A stretch of 64,000 bases of DNA from Nitratidesulfovibrio termitidis HI1 (GCF_000504305.1 NZ_KI632512.1:1189750-1253749); one strand, 5' to 3'. Counted from the first letter of the stretch, positions 8,113-17,635 are shown. A program made the numbers and translations. The notes: generated by a model from the letters alone, not told the origin.

Positions 8113-11070
8113 CTAGGCCTCGCCACCACCACTGGTCTTTCCGGATTTCACGGCCTTGGCAGGCTTCGCCTGGTCCGGCTTGTCCCCCCCGGATATGGAC
8201 GCCTTGGCCTTGGCGGGTTTGGCATCACCCGCCTTCTTCGGGGTGGCCTTGGCCGGGCCGCGCTTTTCGGATGCGACGGCCTTGCCGGAGTTGGCAGTCT
8301 TGTCGGCCTTGCCGGAATTGTCGGGCTCGACGGGCTTGGCCGGTGCGGCGGCCTTGCCGGAAGGCTTTCCCTTCGGGGCGGATTTGTCCTTGCCGGACCT
8401 TGCGTTGCCAGTCGTGCTTTCCTTCGACTTGGCGGAATTACCGGGTTTTGCGGATTTGGCGACCTTTTCCTCCCCGGCGTTCTGCGGGGCAGAGGCCTTT
8501 CTGGCGGACGGCTTCGGACCAGCAGCCTTCGGGGCAGCCCCCTTGCGGGTGGCGGGCTTGGAATCAGCCTTGCCGCCCCGCCCCTTGCGCGGCGCGTTCT
8601 CGAACGGTTCCGGCAGTTCCGTGGGCATGGGATCATCCCACCCCGCATCGGTGGTGGAACGCGCCCTGGCCTTGCGCGACGTGCGGTCGGCCTGGGCGGC
8701 GGCAGACGGAGCCGGTGCCGGTGCGCGGTCGCCGCGACTGATATCATCACGCGTACCGCGTTTGGCATCATCACGCGTACCGCGATTCGCGCGGGGGGCT
8801 TCGTCACGGCCATAGCCGCGCCCGCCGCGTGCGCCCCTGCCTCCACGACCTTCGCTACCGGCACGACCGGCATTCCAGTCCCGCCCGGCGGGCCGGGGCT
8901 TCTTCGCGCCCGTGGAGGCCACGGCATCCGGCCCGGCCAGCGCCAGGTTCACTTCCAGCCGGGCCACGTTGACCTCGGCCAGTCGCACCGTCACGGCCTG
9001 CCCAAGCCGGAAGCTGCGGCCCGTGCGCTCGCCCACCAGTTCCTGCCGCTCCGGCAGGTAGCCGTAATAATCGTCGTCCAGCGACGACAGGCGCACCATG
9101 CCCTCGGCCATCACCTCGTTGAATTCCACGAAGAAGCCGAAGTCGATGATGCCGGAAATGACCCCGGTGAATTCCTGTCCCACCCGTTCGGCCAGGAACA
9201 GCACGGTGATGCGCTTGAGTATCTCGCGCTCGGCCTCCATGGCCACGCGCTCGTTGGTGTTCAGGGTGTCGGCGATGGTCAGCAGCGCCCGTTCGCCCGG
9301 CAGCGGTCCGTTCACCGGCAGCCCCAGGGTGCGGCGCAGGGCGCGGTGCACGATGAGGTCGGCGTAGCGGCGGATGGGCGAGGTGAAGTGGCAGTAGCAT
9401 TCCGAGGCCAGGCCGAAGTGCCCTTCATGGTCCGGCGCATAGCGGGCCTGCATCATGGTGCGCAAGGCCATGCGGTTGACCACGAATTCCTGATCGGTAT
9501 CCTTGGCCGCCTGCAGCACGCCCTGCAGCGCCTTGGCCGACGCCTTGCCGGGCAGGTGCTGCGCCAGCGAGGTGCGCGCCAGCACCTTGAACAGCCCTTC
9601 CAGCTTTTCGGTGTCCGGCTCCGGGTGCACCCGGTACAGGAAGCGGGCGTTCTTTTCGGTCAGGAAGCGGGCCACCGCCTCGTTGGCGGCGATCATGAAT
9701 TCCTCGATGATCTGGTGGCCGAAGTGGCGCACCTTGCGGCCAATGTCCACCGTCTCGCCGTAGATGTTGAAGATCACCTCCGGCTCGGGCAGGTCGAAAT
9801 CCAGGCTGCCGCGCTCGTTGCGCTTGGCGTTCAGCAGGCGGGCCAGCGCTTCGGCGCGTTCCAGCAGGGGCAGCACCGGGGTGAGCAGACGGCGCTCCTT
9901 TTCGTCCTTCTCGATGATCGCCCGGTTGACCTGCCCGTAGGTCAGGCGGGCCTTGGACTCGATGATGGCCGCGTAGAACTTGCTGCGGCCGGGGGTCCCG
10001 TCGGCATAAAAGAAGGTTTCCGCCACCATGGCCAGCCTGGGCACGCGCGGATTCAGGCTGCACAGCCCGTTGGAAAGGGCCTCGGGCAGCATGGGTTCCA
10101 CGGACTGCGGGAAATAGTACGAGTTGGACCGGGTCTGCGCCTCGCGGTCCATGGCCGAGCCGGGCCGCACGTAGTGGGCCACGTCGGCGATGGCCACCCA
10201 CAGGCGATAGCCGGTGCCCTGCTCTTCCACGTACACGGCGTCGTCGAAGTCGCGGGCCTTGGCCCCGTCAATGGTGACGAACTCCAGGTGGCGCAGGTCG
10301 ATGCGGCCTTCCATGTCGTCGCGGCTGGGCACGGCGGGCAGGTCGCGGGCTTCTTCCAGCACCTCGGGCGGAAAGTCGGTGGGCACGTCGTGGTTGATCT
10401 TCACCAGCCGTTCCTGCACCAGCACGTTGTCGTCCGCGCCCAGCACGGCAAGCCCGGTGGCCGCCCACAGGCCGTCCTCCACCTTTTCGCCGGGGGCGGC
10501 CACCACCAGGTCGCCCTTTTCGGCCTTTTCTTCCACGGCGCTCATGTCCACAACAAAGCTGACGGCCATGCGCGGGTCGGCCGGGCGGCACAGCAGGCTG
10601 TGCCTGCCCATGCGGCGCACCACGCGGGCGGGTATTTCCTTGCGGCCCCGCTCCAGCACGCGCACGATGCGTCCTTCCGGATTCTTGCCGTGGCGGCCCG
10701 GCAGCAGGGCCACCACCACCTTGTCGCCGTGCCAGGCGTCGCCCATCTGGTAGGGGTGCACGTAGATGTCGTCGCGCCCCTTTTCCTCGGGCAGCACGAA
10801 GCCCATGCCCGAACGCTGGATGGACAGGGTGCCCGTGACCAGCCGCAGCTGTTCCACAAGGCCCCAGGCCCCGCCGCGCAGGCGGATGATGCGGCCCTGC
10901 CGGACAAGGTCGTCCAGGCGGTCCTCCAGTTCGTTCTTCATGCGGCGGTGCAGGCCCAGCATGCGCATCAGCGCGTCGATCTTCAGCGGGCGGTGCGCCT
11001 CGCGGAACAGGGTAGCCAGGTCATTCGCGTCGGGCAGCACGTAGCTTTCGTCGCGTTTCTTCTTTGCCAT
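8113..11070 (-). CDS. rnr: ribonuclease R (RNB family 3'-5' exoribonuclease)
   Basis: 985 residues; the ATG at 11070 (MAKKKRDESY) has GGAAAGGA upstream and is preferred to upstream in-frame codons. Order: an N-terminal winged-helix/RNase-R-type segment (about 10-70), cold-shock OB domains (about 80-220), the RNB catalytic domain with the metal-binding GAKARDFDDAV motif (about 265), a C-terminal S1 domain (GVISGIIDFGFFVEFNEVM, about 640-720), then about 250 residues of low-complexity tail. The tail is first Arg/Gly-rich with repeated RGTRDD, then Lys/Ala/Ser/Pro-rich. RNase R normally ends in a short Lys-rich tail; this one is far longer. It degrades structured RNA in the cytoplasm. Transcribed toward a shared terminator. 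Confidence 0.93.
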   Translation of the reverse strand: MAKKKRDESYVLPDANDLATLFREAHRPLKIDALMRMLGLHRRMKNELEDRLDDLVRQGRIIRLRGGAWGLVEQLRLVTGTLSIQRSGMGFVLPEEKGRDDIYVHPYQMGDAWHGDKVVVALLPGRHGKNPEGRIVRVLERGRKEIPARVVRRMGRHSLLCRPADPRMAVSFVVDMSAVEEKAEKGDLVVAAPGEKVEDGLWAATGLAVLGADDNVLVQERLVKINHDVPTDFPPEVLEEARDLPAVPSRDDMEGRIDLRHLEFVTIDGAKARDFDDAVYVEEQGTGYRLWVAIADVAHYVRPGSAMDREAQTRSNSYYFPQSVEPMLPEALSNGLCSLNPRVPRLAMVAETFFYADGTPGRSKFYAAIIESKARLTYGQVNRAIIEKDEKERRLLTPVLPLLERAEALARLLNAKRNERGSLDFDLPEPEVIFNIYGETVDIGRKVRHFGHQIIEEFMIAANEAVARFLTEKNARFLYRVHPEPDTEKLEGLFKVLARTSLAQHLPGKASAKALQGVLQAAKDTDQEFVVNRMALRTMMQARYAPDHEGHFGLASECYCHFTSPIRRYADLIVHRALRRTLGLPVNGPLPGERALLTIADTLNTNERVAMEAEREILKRITVLFLAERVGQEFTGVISGIIDFGFFVEFNEVMAEGMVRLSSLDDDYYGYLPERQELVGERTGRSFRLGQAVTVRLAEVNVARLEVNLALAGPDAVASTGAKKPRPAGRDWNAGRAGSEGRGGRGARGGRGYGRDEAPRANRGTRDDAKRGTRDDISRGDRAPAPAPSAAAQADRTSRKARARSTTDAGWDDPMPTELPEPFENAPRKGRGGKADSKPATRKGAAPKAAGPKPSARKASAPQNAGEEKVAKSAKPGNSAKSKESTTGNARSGKDKSAPKGKPSGKAAAPAKPVEPDNSGKADKTANSGKAVASEKRGPAKATPKKAGDAKPAKAKASISGGDKPDQAKPAKAVKSGKTSGGGEA

Positions 11071-11221
11071 TATGGATGTCCTTTCCGGCCATGCCGGAGT
11101 GAAAGATGTCGAATGCGGGCGGGCTGCCGGGGAAGGCCATCGGAGCGGGCCAGACGCCCCCGGCAAGGGGCGGTCAACCACGCGGGCCAGTTGCAGGCCA
11201 GGCCAGCCGGACGGCGAAAGC

Positions 11222-12355
11222 TCAGCCCCGCCGGGCCGCGGAAAGCCCCGCCCAGCGGGCGGCCCACCATTCGGGAAAATTGGTCGCGGACCACAATGCA
11301 GGTCCGAATTCTGTCGTCAGATCGAAGGCCCACAGGTCCGGTTGGTTGGCGTTCTCATGTCCGCCTCCCTCATGCCGGGCACCTTCGCCGCATAACGGCG
11401 CCAGTTTGACGGCGTCCTTGGGGGTGCACACCACCGCGCATCCCTCGCCCGCCAGCAGGCGCACATCGCCCGGGCCGTACGGGTGATGGTCGGGAAAGAT
11501 GCGGTGGCGCAACGGCGGATAGCCGAAAAAACGCGTGGCCGTGGCGTGCACCTGCGCCGGGTCGCCCACGCCGGTGGCCAGCACGTAGGGTGCGCCGTCC
11601 AGGTGCGCACGGGTGGCCGCCCCCTGCTCCGCCGGGCGCGGGTCCAGCCCCCGGCCCACCCGCACAAGGCCGCGCGGCGCAAGGCGAAAGCTGAACACCG
11701 GCATGCCGTAGCCGATCAGGCGGCGTTCCAGTTGGGGGCCCAGCGCATCGAACATGTCCGGTTCCGCCTTCATGCAGAAGGCGTGCGCCCGGCCCAGCGC
11801 ACTCGCGCCCTCGCGCCACGCCCCCGCCGGGATGGTCCGTCCCCATTGGCCGGTCAGGTCCGCCGGGCGCAGCACCACGATGTCCAGGTCGCGGCGCACC
11901 GCCAGGTGCTGAAACCCGTCGTCCAGCAGGTACAGGTGCGGGGCAAGATGCGCCTCTGCCCAGTGCCCCGCCCTGCGTCGCACCGGGTCCACCAGCACGG
12001 CGGCATCGGGGTTCTGGCGGGCCAGCATCAGCGGTTCGTCGCCCGCCTCCGCCGCCGTGTTCCCCGGCCGCACCAGCAAGGGACGTTGCGGCGGCCTTGC
12101 CCCGTAGCCGCGCGTGAGCACGGCGGCGGACAGGCCGTGCGCGCCGCACCAGCGGAGCAGCCAGTGCACCAGCGGGGTCTTGCCCGTGCCGCCCCAGCAG
12201 ATGTTGCCCACCGAGACCACCGGACGCGGCGGGGCAAAGCGCGGCAGCACGCCCGCCTCGTACGCGGCGCGGCGCGCGGCCATGCACGCGGCGTAGGCCG
12301 CGCCCAACGGGCGCAGAAGAGGTGCGCAGGCCTTCTGCACGGCGGCGATGTTCAT
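11222..12355 (-). CDS. lpxK: tetraacyldisaccharide 4'-kinase LpxK
   Basis: 377 residues. It phosphorylates the 4' position of the lipid A disaccharide precursor at the inner face of the cytoplasmic membrane. The P-loop [12 protein letters not shown] lies at residues 50-61, near the N-terminal amphipathic/hydrophobic segment usual for LpxK. LTRGYG (about 80) and the [18 protein letters not shown] block (about 140-157) are diagnostic. The C-terminal half carries [19 protein letters not shown] and [11 protein letters not shown], both typical. Length is slightly above the usual 330-350. It lies 151 bp upstream of rnr on the same strand. Its presence shows an LPS-bearing outer membrane. Confidence 0.93.
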   Translation of the reverse strand: MNIAAVQKACAPLLRPLGAAYAACMAARRAAYEAGVLPRFAPPRPVVSVGNICWGGTGKTPLVHWLLRWCGAHGLSAAVLTRGYGARPPQRPLLVRPGNTAAEAGDEPLMLARQNPDAAVLVDPVRRRAGHWAEAHLAPHLYLLDDGFQHLAVRRDLDIVVLRPADLTGQWGRTIPAGAWREGASALGRAHAFCMKAEPDMFDALGPQLERRLIGYGMPVFSFRLAPRGLVRVGRGLDPRPAEQGAATRAHLDGAPYVLATGVGDPAQVHATATRFFGYPPLRHRIFPDHHPYGPGDVRLLAGEGCAVVCTPKDAVKLAPLCGEGARHEGGGHENANQPDLWAFDLTTEFGPALWSATNFPEWWAARWAGLSAARRG

Positions 12356-12570
12356 GACGCCACCCGGATCGATCGGGGAAAGGGCAACGATGTGCGCATG
12401 AAAGCGAGTCTACCATGCGCGGGCGCGCTTGTCGCCGGGGGAATGCGGACGGCGGGCCGGACGGCTCGGCAGCACGGCACGAACAAGACGGGCACGACAG
12501 GCGGGCAAAACACGGCAGGACAGGCCCGAATTGGGCCGAATTGGGCGGGCAGGGCACGGCGCGCAGCCGC

Positions 12571-12650
12571 CATGCAAAAAGAGGGGCTTGCGCCAGTCAT
12601 GCAAAAGGGAGGCTTGCGCCAAGCATGCAGAAGGGGGGCTTGCGCCCCCC
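12571..12650 (-). repeat. three tandem 26-27 bp repeats, each a GNRA-type mini-hairpin (possible tandem terminators)
   Basis: Units start at 12571, 12598 and 12624 with CATGC followed by an A/G run and GGCTTGCGCC. Read on the - strand each unit gives GGC-GCAA-GCC (a hairpin with a GCAA tetraloop) followed by pyrimidines; in units 1 and 2 this ends in TCTTTTTG and CCCTTTTG. The last unit has an extended 7 bp stem (12633-12650). They lie just past the stop of the Bax-inhibitor gene and before lpxK, in a 332 bp spacer that otherwise shows only two short GCCGAATTGGGC-like copies near 12530-12550. Terminator function is inferred. Confidence 0.6.
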
Positions 12651-12687
12651 TGGCAGTCACTGTCGATCACGCAGGCGATGCCCGCGG

Positions 12688-13395
12688 CTAGTCGCGAGAA
12701 GAGCCGAACAGCCGCAGCAGCATCAGGAACAGGTTGATGAAGTCCAGGTACAGGGTCAGCGCGCCCAGAATGGTGCCGCGCCGGATGGCCGTGGCATCGT
12801 CCATGGGGGCGGTTTCGCCCATCATGCGCAGCTTCTGGCTGTCGTAGGCGGTCAGGCCCGTGAACACGATGACGCCGATGGCGCTGATGGCCAGCGACAT
12901 GGCCGAACTGCCCACGAACATGTTCACCACGCTGGCGATGAGAATGCCGATGAGGCCCATGAACAGGAAGCTGCCCCACGAGGTGAGGTCCTTCTTGGTG
13001 GTCAGACCGTAGATGGACATGGCGCCGAACATGCCCGCCGCCGTGGCGAAGGCCTGAAACACCGTGCTCATGGTGTAGGCCAGCAGGACGGCGGAAAGGG
13101 TGATGCCGTTCAGCGCGCTGTACAGCACGAAAAGCCCGGTGGCCGCGCCGCCGGAAAGCCGTGCGATGCCCGCGCTGATGCCCATGACCAGGCCGAGTTC
13201 GGCAAGGATCAGGCCGATCAGCACGAAGCTGTTGCCGAACACCAGTTGCAGCATGGCCGGGCTCGACGCCGTGAACCACGCGGCGGCGGCCGTCACGGCA
13301 AGCCCCACGAACATCCAGTTGTATACACCGCGCATGAAGGCGTTGACGGTTTCAGCCCGCGCCCTCGTGGGTGCGGAGACCGTGCGTCCGAGCAT
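12688..13395 (-). CDS. Bax inhibitor-1/YccA family membrane protein
   Basis: 235 residues; the ATG at 13395 is preceded by a perfect AGGAGG. Seven hydrophobic helices run through the protein, starting with GVYNWMFVGLAVTAAAAWF (about 19-37). Family marks include VFQAFATAAGMFGAMSIYG, the TGLTAYDSQKL motif, and a short acidic/aromatic C-terminal helix ILGALTLYLDFINLFLMLLR ending GSSRD. Bacterial members (YccA, YbhL, BsYetJ) are inner-membrane proteins implicated in FtsH modulation or calcium leak; which applies here cannot be told. Monocistronic, divergent from the sensor kinase. Confidence 0.92.
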   Translation of the reverse strand: MLGRTVSAPTRARAETVNAFMRGVYNWMFVGLAVTAAAAWFTASSPAMLQLVFGNSFVLIGLILAELGLVMGISAGIARLSGGAATGLFVLYSALNGITLSAVLLAYTMSTVFQAFATAAGMFGAMSIYGLTTKKDLTSWGSFLFMGLIGILIASVVNMFVGSSAMSLAISAIGVIVFTGLTAYDSQKLRMMGETAPMDDATAIRRGTILGALTLYLDFINLFLMLLRLFGSSRD

Positions 13396-13462
13396 GTCGA
13401 AACCTCCTGTAACGTTTGTGCGAAGCGGCCGTTCCGGCGGGGCCGGGAAAAGCATCCAGATA

Positions 13463-13492
13463 ATAATACGCCGCTCCAGCCATGATAGGTAA
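13463..13492 (-). promoter_or_regulatory. possible promoter of the Bax-inhibitor gene
   Basis: On the - strand TTACCT (13487-13492), an 18 bp spacer and TATTAT (13463-13468) lie about 70 bp upstream of the start codon. The -10 is good, the -35 poor. Confidence 0.35.
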
Positions 13493-13572
13493 CAATCCTC
13501 TGGCACTCTGACAAGGGCGGCACCGCCATCTTTCCGCGAAGCACTTCACGCGCCGCACCCCGGAGGTCCGCC

Positions 13573-16545
13573 ATGCCCCCTGCCCTTCCCCCTGCCGGTC
13601 AGACACCGGGCAACAATCCCCCGGCACGCCGCGAGCCCCCCGACGCAGACGCAGCCCCAGGCGCCGCCGTCTCGCCGGGCCCGCCGCCGCCCCCGGCAAG
13701 CCCCCTCGCTGCCAGCCATCATCGACCGGTGCGCGTATTGTTCGCCTGGTTCCTGCTGGCGTTCATCGCCTTTCAGTCGGCCTGGGCCTACTGGCTCACC
13801 CGCGTGCAGGCACGCGACACCATGGCCAGCCTGCGCGCCGAAACCCTGGCCGACGAAGCCACCGTGTACGCCGCCCTTGTGGACAGGTACCTGAACAACC
13901 GCAGCCAGATGCTGGACAGCTACGCGGCATTCCCGTCCCTGCGCCGCGCCCTGGAACCAGCGGCACAACAGGCCGGACAGGCACAACAGGCCGGACAGGA
14001 GCAATGGGGACAGGCGGGACACGCACCGCCACAGCTTGCGGAAACCATGGACCTGTTCGCCACCGTGGGGCGCGGGGCCTGCACGGCCCTGTACGGAGCC
14101 GACGGCAAGCCCGTTCTGGTCAACGGCGCGCCGTGCGACAAGGACGGCATTTCGCCGCCGTGGCTGGAACAGGCCCTTGCCGCGCCGCAGGCGGTACTCC
14201 TCCAAAGCGAGGTGCGCGACGGCGCGGGCGCCACGGTCGAAACCGGCGGGGCGAATCAGAAGGCCGCATACTGGCGGCTGGCCCGGGCGGTGCTGCGGGA
14301 CGGCGTTCCAGTGGGCGTGCTGAGCGCGCTGCTGCCCGTGGACATCACCTTCCTGCCACACGACCCCACCGACCACAGGCTGCGCAAGGTGCTGCTGCGT
14401 GACGGACAACCGTTGGCCGTCATGGGGCCGGACATGCAGGTGGCCCTGCGCACGGAGCACGCCCTTTCCGTGCCGGGCATGCGCATTGCCCTCGAAACGG
14501 ACGATTCGGGCATACAGGCGCGCTCGACGGGCCTGCTGCTGCGCATCCTGCCGCTGCTGCTGGCGGGCACGGCCGGGCTGGTGGTGGTGTTCCATCTGCT
14601 GGGGCACCGGCTGTTCGTGGCCCCGCAGGAGGCGCTGCAATCGCTGCGGCGTGAACTGGAAGACCGCAACCGCAAGCTGGAACGGGTAATCCAGGAGCAG
14701 CAGCAGGTGGATACGCTGCTGGAAACCAAATCGCGCCTGCTGGAAGAAAGCGAGGCCCTGCTTTCGGCCATCATCAGCGACCAGACGGAACTGATCTGCC
14801 GCTACCTGCCCGACGGCACCATCACCTTCGCCAACGACGCCTTCTGCGCGTTCTTCGGGGTGGAGCGTGAACAACTGGTCGGCACCGTATTCAGGGCGCG
14901 CACCGCTCCGGGGGCGGAGCGGGACCTTTTCACGGACGCACTCGATCCCGGCCCGCCGACCATCACCACCTTCGATCACTGGGTCATCGCCGGGTCGGGC
15001 GAAGAGCGTCGCCTGCAATGGACGCGGCGCCACCTGCACGACAACCGGGGGGCGCTGGTAGGGTTTCAGGGCGTGGGCCGCGACGTGACCACGGAATACG
15101 CGCTGGAAAAGGCCCTGCGCACCGCCAACGAGGAACTGGAGGCGCGCATCCGCGCCCGCACCCGAGACCTGGCGGAGCGCGAGGAACTGCTGTCGCGCAT
15201 CTTCTCGGGGTTGCGGGCGGCCATCCTCATCGTCCGCCCCGGCGACTGCACCGTGGCCGAGGTCAACACCGTGGCCCGCGACCTGCTGGGCTGCGGCGAC
15301 GATGGGGCAGGCTGCGCCGACCTGTACCGGCAGATCACCCAGGGAACCTGCCTGCTGCCCGGCGAGACCGGGTTCGCCCCGGCGCTGGACCGGGAACACG
15401 TGCTGCGCCGCCCCGACGGGCGCAACATTCCCGTGCGCTGGAGTCTGCTGCCCGTGCCCTGGCAGGGCGCGCCGCACCTTGCGCTGGTGTTCTTCGACGC
15501 CACGGCGCAAAAAACCATGGAACGCCGCCTGACCCAGGCCCAGAAGCTGGAATCCATCGGCCAGCTGGCGGCCGGGGTGGCGCACGAAATCAATACCCCC
15601 ATCCAGTACGTGGGCGACAACCTGCGCTTTCTCGGCGGAGCCTTCGAGGATCTGCTGCGGCCCCTGGCCGAGTGCGGAGCCCTGGCCGGGACATCCGCGA
15701 AAACCGGGAATGCGCCGGAAAAGGAAGAAGAGAAGGAAAACGGGGACGGCCAGCCGGGCGGGGAGGACAGCGGAGACATGGGAACCGGCAGTTCGACCGC
15801 TGCCGGGCCGACCACGCCAGCACCGGACGCCGGAGAACGCCTTGCCCGCCTGCGCGATACCCTGGCCGCCTCGGATGTGGACTTCCTGGCCGACGAGGTG
15901 CCCCGCGCCATCACCCAGGCGCTGGAAGGGGTGGAACGCGTGGCCTCCATCGTGCTGGCCATGAAGAAGTTCTCGCACCCGGAAACGGCGGAAAAGCGCC
16001 CTGCCGACATCAATCAGCTGGTGCAGGACACGGTGACCGTGTCGCGCAACGAATGGAAATACGTGGCCGAGGTGGAGACGCGCCTTGCGCCCGACCTGCC
16101 GCTGATCCCCTGCCTGCCCGGCGATCTGGCGCAGGTGCTGCTGAACGTGGTGGTCAACGCTGCCCACGCCATCGCCGAGGCACGCCAGGCTGCCGAAGTG
16201 ATGCACGGCGACGAGGCCGGGGCCACCGGGGTGGCGGACGGCACGCCACCGCCGCCGGGGCACATCACCATCACCACGCGCATGATGCCGGACAGCGACC
16301 CCACAAGCGCCCCCACCGGGCGCGGCCATGTGGAAATCCGCATCGCGGATACGGGCGCCGGCATCCCGGAAGCCCTGCGCGACAGAGTGTTCGACCCGTT
16401 CTTCACCACCAAGGAGGTGGGCAGGGGCACCGGACAGGGGCTGGCCATCGCCCACGACATCGTGGTCAAGAAGCACGGCGGCACCATCGATTTCACCAGC
16501 ACTCCGGGCCGGGGCACCACCTTCACCATCACCCTGCCCGCATAG
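13573..16545 (+). CDS. membrane PAS-domain sensor histidine kinase
   Basis: 990 residues, ATG preceded by GGAGG. A Pro-rich cytoplasmic N-terminus leads to a first helix (VLFAWFLLAFIAFQSAWAYWL, about 59-79), a periplasmic sensor region of about 240 residues, and a second helix (LRILPLLLAGTAGLVVVFHL, about 320-340). Then come a coiled coil, a PAS domain (about 395-500), a second coiled coil and PAS-like domain (about 545-650), the DHp helix with phospho-acceptor His671 in GVAHEINTPIQYVGDN, and a C-terminal HATPase with DTGAGIPEALRDRVFDPFFTTK and GTGQGLAIAHD. Between the two DHp helices sits an acidic, low-complexity insert (about 710-760; EKEEEKENGDG). No receiver domain and no adjacent response regulator gene: an orphan kinase here. 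Confidence 0.93.
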   Translation: MPPALPPAGQTPGNNPPARREPPDADAAPGAAVSPGPPPPPASPLAASHHRPVRVLFAWFLLAFIAFQSAWAYWLTRVQARDTMASLRAETLADEATVYAALVDRYLNNRSQMLDSYAAFPSLRRALEPAAQQAGQAQQAGQEQWGQAGHAPPQLAETMDLFATVGRGACTALYGADGKPVLVNGAPCDKDGISPPWLEQALAAPQAVLLQSEVRDGAGATVETGGANQKAAYWRLARAVLRDGVPVGVLSALLPVDITFLPHDPTDHRLRKVLLRDGQPLAVMGPDMQVALRTEHALSVPGMRIALETDDSGIQARSTGLLLRILPLLLAGTAGLVVVFHLLGHRLFVAPQEALQSLRRELEDRNRKLERVIQEQQQVDTLLETKSRLLEESEALLSAIISDQTELICRYLPDGTITFANDAFCAFFGVEREQLVGTVFRARTAPGAERDLFTDALDPGPPTITTFDHWVIAGSGEERRLQWTRRHLHDNRGALVGFQGVGRDVTTEYALEKALRTANEELEARIRARTRDLAEREELLSRIFSGLRAAILIVRPGDCTVAEVNTVARDLLGCGDDGAGCADLYRQITQGTCLLPGETGFAPALDREHVLRRPDGRNIPVRWSLLPVPWQGAPHLALVFFDATAQKTMERRLTQAQKLESIGQLAAGVAHEINTPIQYVGDNLRFLGGAFEDLLRPLAECGALAGTSAKTGNAPEKEEEKENGDGQPGGEDSGDMGTGSSTAAGPTTPAPDAGERLARLRDTLAASDVDFLADEVPRAITQALEGVERVASIVLAMKKFSHPETAEKRPADINQLVQDTVTVSRNEWKYVAEVETRLAPDLPLIPCLPGDLAQVLLNVVVNAAHAIAEARQAAEVMHGDEAGATGVADGTPPPPGHITITTRMMPDSDPTSAPTGRGHVEIRIADTGAGIPEALRDRVFDPFFTTKEVGRGTGQGLAIAHDIVVKKHGGTIDFTSTPGRGTTFTITLPA

Positions 16546-16639
16546 CCGGACGGGCCGGAAATGCCGGGCGGGGGAGTGGAGCGGATGGCGGACGGTGCGC
16601 GACGGATGCGCAGGTCAAAGGCAGGACGGCAGGGCGCGG

Positions 16640-17428
16640 CTACGGGGCCACCCGCACCGCCACACGTCGCTCCAGCACCGTGCGGGCCTTGGCCCCGCCG
16701 CAACTGGAGCGGGCCACCAGGGTCACCGTCAGGTCCAGTTCGTAGCGGCCCGGCGCGCTGAAGCGCACTTCGGAATCCGGGTACCCGGTGGTGGAAGACA
16801 CCCGCCCGCCATCCGGCCCGGACACCTTGTCGATGTTCACCACCGGAAACACGCCGGAAGGCAGGAGCGGCCCTTCCAGCGCCACCACCACCGCAAGGGG
16901 CGCTCCCACGCGGGCCGAGGCGAAAGTGTCTTCCTGCGCCCCCTGTGTTCCTTGCCTTCCCTGCTCTCCCTGCCCTTTCGGTCCTCTCAAACCAGGCAAG
17001 GCGGGCGTCACCAGCCGGGCGGTGTGCTCCGGCGAGGTAAGCGGGCACGGCGCGCCCACGGGGGCGGTATCCCGCGCGGGGGCAACGGCGGGGGCAGCCG
17101 CATCGGCGGCCAGGGCCGGTGCCGCTCCCACCGGTCCGCACCACGTTCCTTCCAGTGCTCCGACCAACGCTCCGGCAATCACCGCCGCCAGCAGCCAGAC
17201 GCACGGTCTCGGCGCGGCGGGCAATGGCCCACGGCCACGGCGCGCAAGCGGCCAGACCATCAAGGACCGGAACCACCCGACCGACCCGACTGGCCCGACC
17301 GGCCCGACCGGCCCGACTGGCCCGACTGGCCCGACTGGCCCGACTGGGCTGACCGGGCTGACCGGCGGGCATCCCGCCGCGTTCCCGGTCAATCCTCCGG
17401 CCCCTGCATGTTCCCCGCGTTTCTCCAC
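16640..17428 (-). CDS. collagen-like repeat membrane protein, unknown function
   Basis: 262 residues from the GTG at 17428, chosen for GGAGG 5 bp upstream; upstream ATGs at 17515 and 17497 lie within or before the proposed promoter, and an ATG at 17260 would omit the repeat. The protein has a Gly-Pro-Val collagen-like run (about 22-48), a hydrophobic helix ([19 protein letters not shown], about 75-93) and then an apparently exported part: an Ala/Pro linker, a second Gly-rich stretch ([20 protein letters not shown]), and a beta-rich C-terminal domain of about 95 residues ([20 protein letters not shown]). Function not recognised. That the beta-rich domain is a real protein is supported by its regular strand pattern. 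The opposite strand also encodes a Gly-X-Y-like run, treated as a shadow. Confidence 0.5.
   Translation of the reverse strand: MEKRGEHAGAGGLTGNAAGCPPVSPVSPVGPVGPVGPVGPVGPVGPVGSVGWFRSLMVWPLARRGRGPLPAAPRPCVWLLAAVIAGALVGALEGTWCGPVGAAPALAADAAAPAVAPARDTAPVGAPCPLTSPEHTARLVTPALPGLRGPKGQGEQGRQGTQGAQEDTFASARVGAPLAVVVALEGPLLPSGVFPVVNIDKVSGPDGGRVSSTTGYPDSEVRFSAPGRYELDLTVTLVARSSCGGAKARTVLERRVAVRVAP
17285..17365. repeat. 9 bp tandem repeat, nine units
   Basis: Nine consecutive units of CCCGACTGG / CCCGACCGG, the last two changed to GCTGACCGG. A length change in steps of 9 bp keeps the frame and adds or removes Gly-Pro-Val triplets in the - strand gene, so this is a likely variable-number site. Confidence 0.85.
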
Positions 17429-17487
17429 CACGGCCTCCGCTCGCTTTCCGCCAGACACGCCCTTGTGTCCATGCGTGACTTGGGTAA

Positions 17488-17515
17488 AGAATAGCATACC
17501 CGCGCGGGGGCGCAA
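17488..17515 (-). promoter_or_regulatory. possible promoter of the collagen-like gene
   Basis: On the - strand TTGCGC (17510-17515), 16 bp, TATTCT (17488-17493). A transcript would begin near 17481, about 50 bases before the chosen GTG. Confidence 0.35.
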
Positions 17516-17581
17516 CGCACCGGGTACCCATCGGGTATGCCCGTGCGGCCCGCTTCCGCTTCTCCCGCGCCAGTCGGCCTT

Positions 17582-17635
17582 CCCGTCATGCCCCCGTCAT
17601 GCCCCCGTCAGGCCCCGTCGTGGCCCCGTCATTCC
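17582..17635. repeat. 11 bp tandem repeat upstream of the regulator gene
   Basis: About five degenerate copies of CCCGTCATGCC with period 10-11 bp, ending about 65 bp before the start of the LuxR-type gene. Probably slippage-generated spacer; it could alter promoter geometry. Confidence 0.6.

Noticed and set aside
9346-11409. A 687-codon + strand frame opposite rnr
   Set aside because: Antisense to RNase R; His/Gly/Val-rich composition typical of mirror frames.
12571-12650. CRISPR-like repeats
   Set aside because: Units are directly adjacent without spacers and are degenerate; no cas genes are near.
13546-16476. A 976-codon open frame on the - strand opposite the histidine kinase
   Set aside because: Antisense to a gene with clear kinase motifs; composition is His/Arg/Gly/Gln-rich with no fold signature.
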